Assembly (NCBI GenBank): GCA_016709145.1
Contig: JADJEK010000022.1
Location: forward strand, 1-10,912
DNA from: Planctomycetota bacterium
GTDB lineage: Bacteria; Planctomycetota; B15-G4; JADJEK01
Reading direction: 5' to 3'
DNA length: 10,912 bases
Part shown: one piece after another, positions 6,707-10,912 of the stretch
Layout: each line of letters opens with the position of its first letter
How positions within the stretch are numbered: position 1 is the stretch's first letter
The notes under the pieces: generated by a model
Database searches by the model: none
Seen by the model: only the letters and a program-made list of their open reading frames with translations
Told to the model about the DNA's origin: nothing
Made by a program: the position numbers and the translations under genes

Positions 6707-8287
6707 TCAGCCAACTCCGATCAGCGAGGTGTCCCAGCGAGCGACGTCGGCGGCACCGCCGTCCCATCGGTCTTGCGAGGTGTCCCACCGGACTGGGCGC
6801 GTCAACTGTACCGACTCCGCGATTGCCGGCGCAGTGTCGAGTAGCTCGTCCGTGAACCCCAGCGTGGTCGATGGTGTGGCCGCGATTGCGAGCACCGTCG
6901 TCACGCGGAGTCGCAGTTCGAGCGCGACGGTCTCCTCGACGTACACGGGTTCCACCACGGGGATCAGCCAGCCAAGTGCCGCGATCTCCACGTGGATGGG
7001 TCGCACGGTTTCCAGGTCGAACAGCAGGTTCGCCAGGTCGGTCAGCGTCGGCGTCGGTCCAGGCTTCAGCGGAGCGACGTAGAGCTTGATGTCGGAATCC
7101 GGGAAGCGTGCCGTGGTCGCTGACGTCTGGAGGACACCCGCCGCGTCGAACGTCGGGTTCAGGATGTAGGACAGGCTGGTCAACCACGTGAGCGGGTCGG
7201 GGTTGTCCTGCGCGTCGCTCACTGCCGGGATCGCGCCCGACACGTACTCCGGGGTCTCGGTCACGACCTGGAATTGCTTCTGCGACGGCTTCTTCGGTCC
7301 GTTGGTACCCCAGCCATTCGCCTTGTACGGCAGGATGTCCCTGTGCTGGTCGAGCGGGACGAGTGCGGTCGACGAAGATGCTTCGAGGTCGTACGGAGGG
7401 AACAGCGGCGTCGGCCGCGCATACGACTGTCCGAGGTGGACGACCTCCCCTGCCCACCCGAGCAGGCGGAGCAGAACTTGGAACGACCGCGGGGTCCCCT
7501 TGATTTTGTAGATGTCAACCGCGCTCGCGATCAGTTGGCGCTGCTGCGCCTCCGAGAGCTTCGACGAGACGTAGATCCCGAGGTGCTGCGCGAGGTACTG
7601 GAGCGGCACCTGGTAAGAGACGACGGACACCTGCGCGTTTGGTCCCGGTGGGTGCGCCAACGGAGATTCGAGGACGCACATGCGCGACGCACCCACGTAG
7701 TCGGTGATCTTCCTGTACTGCGTGTCAGCGCCAATCATGTCCGCGCTGGGCACCACGCGCAGCCAGTACCCGATGTAGGCACCGTCGGTGTCGCTCGCGC
7801 TCGTGGGGAGCCACACACGGTTGGGTGGGGCGAGCAACACCTGCTGGTCGATCGCACTCTCGGCAGCGAGCGCCGAGTCCAACACGCACACGAACTTGTA
7901 GACCGCGAGCGGCGCGTACTGGTAGTCCGCGACCGTCCGGTATTGTCCCGCGAGAGGGCCAGTCTGCCAGTACACGCCGTACCCGTTCAGCACGTCCTGC
8001 GCCGGCGGTGACGGAACGGTCAGAAGCAGCTTGTTCAACCCCTGACTCGACAGGACCTTTCCAGCCCCCGTGTTCTCCCCGAGGCCGAACACGGGTTGCC
8101 CCTCCACGAGCGCGTGGGTGTTGACCGTGCGCGCGTTCATCAGTGTGGGGAGACCGCGAATGTCGTGCATCCACTGCGCGTAGCACTGGTCGAGCGCTTC
8201 GCAGAAGGTCTTGATCGCGCCGGTGGGATCTTCCTCCGGCGTGGTCAGGAAGTAGGGGATGAGGTCGTGGAAGGACGTGGTGCTCAC
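6707..8287 (-). CDS. Baseplate protein I-like, with two inserted beta modules
   Basis: A 526-residue protein after the J-like gene, the P2 gpI position. The family core is YLAQHLGIYVSSKLSEAQQR (231-250) followed by ASAVDIYKIKGTPRSFQVLL (254-273): a gpI-type pattern in which residues before KGT and the helix after it are conserved. These proteins sit at the baseplate edge, between the J-like wedge and the tail fibre. Between the N-terminal helix and the core are two beta modules (about 80-155 and 157-224; GLNKLLLTVPSP, AGQYRTVADY, GAYIGYWLRVV, YRKITDYVGA) that resemble one at the end of the J-like protein. The C-terminus has three RWD motifs (RWDTS, RWDGG, RWDTS). It is longer than P2 gpI because of the insert and the C-terminal half. 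The GTG start at 8287 overlaps the J stop (GTGA) and has GGAG eight bases before it. Confidence 0.82.
   Translation of the reverse strand: MSTTSFHDLIPYFLTTPEEDPTGAIKTFCEALDQCYAQWMHDIRGLPTLMNARTVNTHALVEGQPVFGLGENTGAGKVLSSQGLNKLLLTVPSPPAQDVLNGYGVYWQTGPLAGQYRTVADYQYAPLAVYKFVCVLDSALAAESAIDQQVLLAPPNRVWLPTSASDTDGAYIGYWLRVVPSADMIGADTQYRKITDYVGASRMCVLESPLAHPPGPNAQVSVVSYQVPLQYLAQHLGIYVSSKLSEAQQRQLIASAVDIYKIKGTPRSFQVLLRLLGWAGEVVHLGQSYARPTPLFPPYDLEASSSTALVPLDQHRDILPYKANGWGTNGPKKPSQKQFQVVTETPEYVSGAIPAVSDAQDNPDPLTWLTSLSYILNPTFDAAGVLQTSATTARFPDSDIKLYVAPLKPGPTPTLTDLANLLFDLETVRPIHVEIAALGWLIPVVEPVYVEETVALELRLRVTTVLAIAATPSTTLGFTDELLDTAPAIAESVQLTRPVRWDTSQDRWDGGAADVARWDTSLIGVG
6724..6787. repeat. 13-bp direct repeats encoding RWDTS motifs
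   Basis: GCGAGGTGTCCCA is repeated exactly at 6724-6736 and 6775-6787 (plus strand), 51 bases (17 codons) apart, so the copies are in the same frame. They encode the RWDTS motifs near the C-terminus of the I-like protein. A third, diverged copy between them (around 6758-6770) encodes RWDGG. This looks like a small in-frame duplication kept at the protein level. Confidence 0.7.
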
Positions 8288-10428
8288 AGCGTCGACTCCA
8301 CCACCTGAACGTCGATGTTTCCGGCGACGAGCGACGCGTCCTGCGGAGCCCCTAGGTTCGGGAGGATCACGTATTGACTCGTTGCGTCGGGGAAGACTGT
8401 CCAGTCACGATCGACGGCCACGCACCCGGCCATGAACGAGATGGGGAACGAAGGACCGAACGAGTCGACGATCGTTCGCTCCTGTCCAGCACCCGTGCCG
8501 CCGATGATCGAGATGGTGTGGTAGCGGAATTGCTTGTTCGCCGTGATGCGACCCGCCGCGAGCTTGAGCAGCCTGCGGTGCGCGAGTCGGACGGTCGCAC
8601 CCTGCGCGGTGCTCGTCTTGTACACCACACCCGGATTGATCGGCTTCGAGAGCAAGAGCGTCAAGTGCGCGGGGGAGAGCGCGCCATTCGCTGTGTAGTC
8701 GAACTGGTCGATCACCTGCAGGTACTGGTTGGTCGCCGTGCCGATCGGTGGAGCGGCGTACCCGTTCACCCCCGCGGTGCTCACGTCCACGATCCAAAAG
8801 CTGACCGCGATGTCGTTCGGGTTCGAGCCCGGACCGAGCCAAGGGGTGGCGCGAGGGACACGAAGCGCCGACGTGTCGAACGCTTGCACGTTCGTCTGCA
8901 CCAGGTTTGCGATCGTCGCCTGGTAGAGCACCTGCGCGTTCTCGGGCAGCGCCACGAGGTCGGACGGTCGGTATGGCGACGTGTTCGTCCACGTGGGGTC
9001 GACCGTGACGTCCACCCACTCCACACCGGGGACGTCTTGCACCACGTCGGTGACGCGCGAGCCACGCAGCCGGTTCGCGTACTTGGTCTCTTCCTCCAGG
9101 AAGATCCCGAGCACGCGCGAGCGCACCTCGTCGGAGACCACCTGCGGGTCGAAGCCAGGAGAGACGCGGATGCGCAACCGGATGTCCACGGGGACGACGT
9201 GACCGTCGCGGACCACGACCTTGACCGCCGTGTCCGCCCGCGACTGCAGGAACGTCCGCAGCGCTTCCCGCAACGACGTGCTGACCGGGGACACGAGCGC
9301 ACCCGTGGAGTCCGCGCCGAACACGTAGACGGTCACCACGTTGCTGATTCCGTCCGTGGGGTCCGCAAGAATCCCCGCCTTCGCGATCGTGCCCACGCCT
9401 TCGACGTGGTAGCCGTTGGCGTACGCGAAGTAGTCCCCATACGAGACGGCACGTCCACCCGTCGAGAGCAACCGCGGCGCGAAGTACCGCGCGTGTTCCA
9501 CCGACTCCGCGTCGGCTCCACCAGTCGCCTGCGTGTCGTTCACCACGTCGATCGACCCAGCTTGGCCGTCCAGCACGGCCACGAGCGGCCCGCTGATGGC
9601 CAGCGCCGCAACGTTCGTCGAGGCTCCACCACCCACGCGGTAGGTCACCACGATCTCCGCGCCCTGGACTGGGATCCCGCCGTTGGTGCCGTCACCGAAG
9701 CGGAGGATTCCGCGGCCAAGTTCGTCGACCTCGGACTCGTAGATGTCCGTGTTGTTCACGTCGTCGAGGTCGCCGACGACCAGGGACTCCACGTCCTTCC
9801 ACGGCACGCCGTCGACTTCGACGATGATCGAACCATCGAGCACCGGCGATTTCGGGAGCGTGAACGCCTGCCCGATCTGCCCCGTTCCTTCGAGGGTCAC
9901 CGACAAGGTCTCGCCCTGGGTGACCGAGAGGTAGATCGTGTTCGAGACCTGCTCACCGTTGACCAGCCAGTTGGCGTGCGGCTCGTTGTCGGTCGCGACG
10001 ATCGTGACCTCTTCGAGGACCTCGAAGATGATTCCGGTGTCGGACGTGATCTTCGTGCCCGCGGCGATCACGACCTCCTCCGCGAGTTCGATCGACGCCG
10101 TGACGACGCGGAGATCCACGCTCGCCGCTGCGGGTCCTGCCATCTCGTAACCGATGGACTTGGTGGCCAGGCGCATGTTGCGCGGGTCGCGGATGGTCGG
10201 GATGTAGACCTCCTGGCCGAGTGTGTCGAGGGTGAAGAGCCCGAGCGATTGCGCGTACGCCATCGTCTCCAGGAGGAGGACGCCCAACGACGCCTCGGTC
10301 CAGTCCTGGTAGCGGGTCGCCCGCTGCCGGAAGTACGCGACGAGCATCGCTTTCACCTCGTCGTAGGTTCGACCGACGAGGGGGAGTGCCGCACCGATGG
10401 GGCTGGGAATCTGGAGTGGTGAGGACAT
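8284..10428 (-). CDS. Baseplate J-like protein (wedge) with C-terminal beta extension
   Basis: A 714-residue member of the baseplate J family (P2 gpJ, T4 gp6 type), which forms the wedge ring that opens on infection. Clear family marks are WTEASLGVLLLETMAY (43-58), the beta core with ILRFGDGTNG (241-250) and VTYRVGGGASTNVAAL (261-276), then TQATGGADAESVEHARYFAP (299-318) and RAVSYGDYFAYA (326-337), and the C-terminal ferredoxin-like part PVDIRLRIRVSPGFDP (413-428) to VPGVEWVDVTV (466-476). After about residue 500 there is an extra segment ending in a beta module (TVRLAHRRLLKLAAGRITAN, GGTGAGQERTIVDSF, DATSQYVILP at 681-690) of a kind found in many phage tail proteins. The start ATG has GGAG seven bases upstream and follows the W-like stop by 12 bases. 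The stop overlaps the next start (GTGA). Confidence 0.95.
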   Translation of the reverse strand: MSSPLQIPSPIGAALPLVGRTYDEVKAMLVAYFRQRATRYQDWTEASLGVLLLETMAYAQSLGLFTLDTLGQEVYIPTIRDPRNMRLATKSIGYEMAGPAAASVDLRVVTASIELAEEVVIAAGTKITSDTGIIFEVLEEVTIVATDNEPHANWLVNGEQVSNTIYLSVTQGETLSVTLEGTGQIGQAFTLPKSPVLDGSIIVEVDGVPWKDVESLVVGDLDDVNNTDIYESEVDELGRGILRFGDGTNGGIPVQGAEIVVTYRVGGGASTNVAALAISGPLVAVLDGQAGSIDVVNDTQATGGADAESVEHARYFAPRLLSTGGRAVSYGDYFAYANGYHVEGVGTIAKAGILADPTDGISNVVTVYVFGADSTGALVSPVSTSLREALRTFLQSRADTAVKVVVRDGHVVPVDIRLRIRVSPGFDPQVVSDEVRSRVLGIFLEEETKYANRLRGSRVTDVVQDVPGVEWVDVTVDPTWTNTSPYRPSDLVALPENAQVLYQATIANLVQTNVQAFDTSALRVPRATPWLGPGSNPNDIAVSFWIVDVSTAGVNGYAAPPIGTATNQYLQVIDQFDYTANGALSPAHLTLLLSKPINPGVVYKTSTAQGATVRLAHRRLLKLAAGRITANKQFRYHTISIIGGTGAGQERTIVDSFGPSFPISFMAGCVAVDRDWTVFPDATSQYVILPNLGAPQDASLVAGNIDVQVVESTL

Positions 10429-10440
10429 CCGGAGGCTCCG

Positions 10441-10827
10441 TTACGCGGCCGTGGGCAGGGAGAGCACTAGGAGGTCGGGTTGCTGCGTCTGGACCTCCAC
10501 GTAGTGGATTCTGAGGTTCAACTGGTGTTCCTCTCGCGAGGTCTGTACGGAGGTCACTCGCACGAGGTTGGTCCAGCGCTTGATCGGCTCGACCACGTAG
10601 ATGACGGCGAGACCCGCGAGGACCGTGTCGTTGAACTCTCCGACGAGTTCGTACAAGCGACTTCCAAACTCGGGGAGCATGCGGCGCTCGCCGATGCGAG
10701 TCAGCAAGATCATCCGAAGGTGCGAACGGATGACCTCGCGCGAGCCATGCAGCGACCACACGCCTTCCGCCCCACGGAGGAGCGGGAGAGTGAACCCCTG
10801 GTATAGCTGGTCGAAGCTGGGGGACAT
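10441..10827 (-). CDS. Baseplate wedge protein, gp25/W-like
   Basis: A 128-residue protein with the gp25 family pattern: a helix with REVIRSHLRMILLTRIGERR (30-49), then the hallmark MLPEFGSRLYELV (50-62), a helix, EPIKRW (80-85) and a final beta pair (LNLRIHYVEVQTQQ). It is close to the usual length for this family. In P2 (gpW) and T4 (gp25) the protein belongs to the wedge and helps attach the sheath; gp25 carries an EPR motif of which EPI may be a variant. It lies between the spike end and the J-like gene, as in P2. ATG 10827 shares one base with the stop of the spike gene (TGATG); GTG 10830 would add one residue. Ribosome binding here is weak (GGTGG), so coupling from the upstream gene is likely. 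Confidence 0.92.
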   Translation of the reverse strand: MSPSFDQLYQGFTLPLLRGAEGVWSLHGSREVIRSHLRMILLTRIGERRMLPEFGSRLYELVGEFNDTVLAGLAVIYVVEPIKRWTNLVRVTSVQTSREEHQLNLRIHYVEVQTQQPDLLVLSLPTAA

Positions 10828-10912
10828 CACGTGCCACCGTTGCTCGGCCGGTTCTGGCCGTTGCTGTTGTGCTTGTGGGTGTTCAGCACGATCTCGCCGT
10901 TCGGGTTCGTGA
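10827..10912 (-). CDS. C-terminal end of a spike/baseplate V-like protein (cut by window edge)
   Basis: Only the last 27 codons and the stop are inside the window. They read TNPNGEIVLNTHKHNSNGQN followed by RPSNGGT. An Asn/Gly-rich end with a His-x-His (HKH, codons at 10877-10869) after a short strand is the pattern of the tip of P2 gpV-type spikes, where HxH histidines from three chains hold an iron ion. Position supports this: V comes directly before W in P2. The stop TGA overlaps the next ATG by one base. Too little is present to be sure; it could be another Gly/Asn-rich tail protein. Confidence 0.6.
   Translation of the reverse strand, partial: TNPNGEIVLNTHKHNSNGQNRPSNGGT

Noticed and set aside
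3868..6855. A 995-codon plus-strand open frame opposite the fibre gene
   Set aside because: The minus-strand protein has clear domain signals, while the plus-strand translation is Arg/Asp/Val-rich with no family pattern. It is an antisense artefact of GC-rich codon use.
8374..10422. A 682-codon plus-strand open frame opposite the J-like gene
   Set aside because: It is a shadow of a clear J-family gene; its composition is strongly biased to Arg, Asp, His and Val and no motif is visible.
1..10912. Contractile injection system (not a phage), integrase, CRISPR array, tRNA genes
   Set aside because: Replicative helicase genes beside the baseplate genes argue for a phage rather than an injection system. 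I saw no repeat-spacer pattern, tRNA cloverleaf or recombinase motif.

Overview
This window is a piece of a GC-rich tailed-phage genome (free phage or prophage; the host cannot be read from the sequence). Every gene I can support lies on the minus strand, so transcription runs from high to low coordinates. The tail genes follow the baseplate order of contractile-tailed phages (spike V, wedge W, J, I, then tail fibre, as in P2), so a myovirus-type virion is the best inference. Junctions are tight (TGATG, GTGA and TGACATG arrangements), which is typical phage packing.

Tail/baseplate operon, 10912 down to 2625: the C-terminal end of a spike protein (V-like, with a terminal HxH motif), a gp25/W-like wedge protein, a J-like protein with an extra C-terminal domain, an I-like protein with two inserted beta modules, a 1012-residue fibre or receptor-binding protein with a laminin-G-like domain, and two small diverged paralogues that are probably fibre or appendage proteins. 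A hairpin terminator at 2523-2563 closes this operon.

Intergenic region, 2233-2624: about 390 bp without a gene. It holds the terminator, an AT-richer island that may contain a promoter, a tract of G-runs about 95 nt long on the sense strand (strong G-quadruplex potential) and a 12-bp tandem repeat, then a GGAGG ribosome binding site for the next gene.

Replication/recombination operon, 2232 down to 1: a UvsW-like SF2 helicase with an unusual motif VI, a small protein of unknown function coupled to it by TGATG, and the first 132 residues of a DnaB-like replicative helicase that runs off the window.

I see no tRNA, CRISPR array, insertion sequence, integrase or att site. The most unusual things are the G-run leader between the tail and replication modules, the departures from consensus in helicase motif VI, the same beta module occurring three times in two neighbouring baseplate proteins, and the RWD repeats at the C-terminus of the I-like protein.
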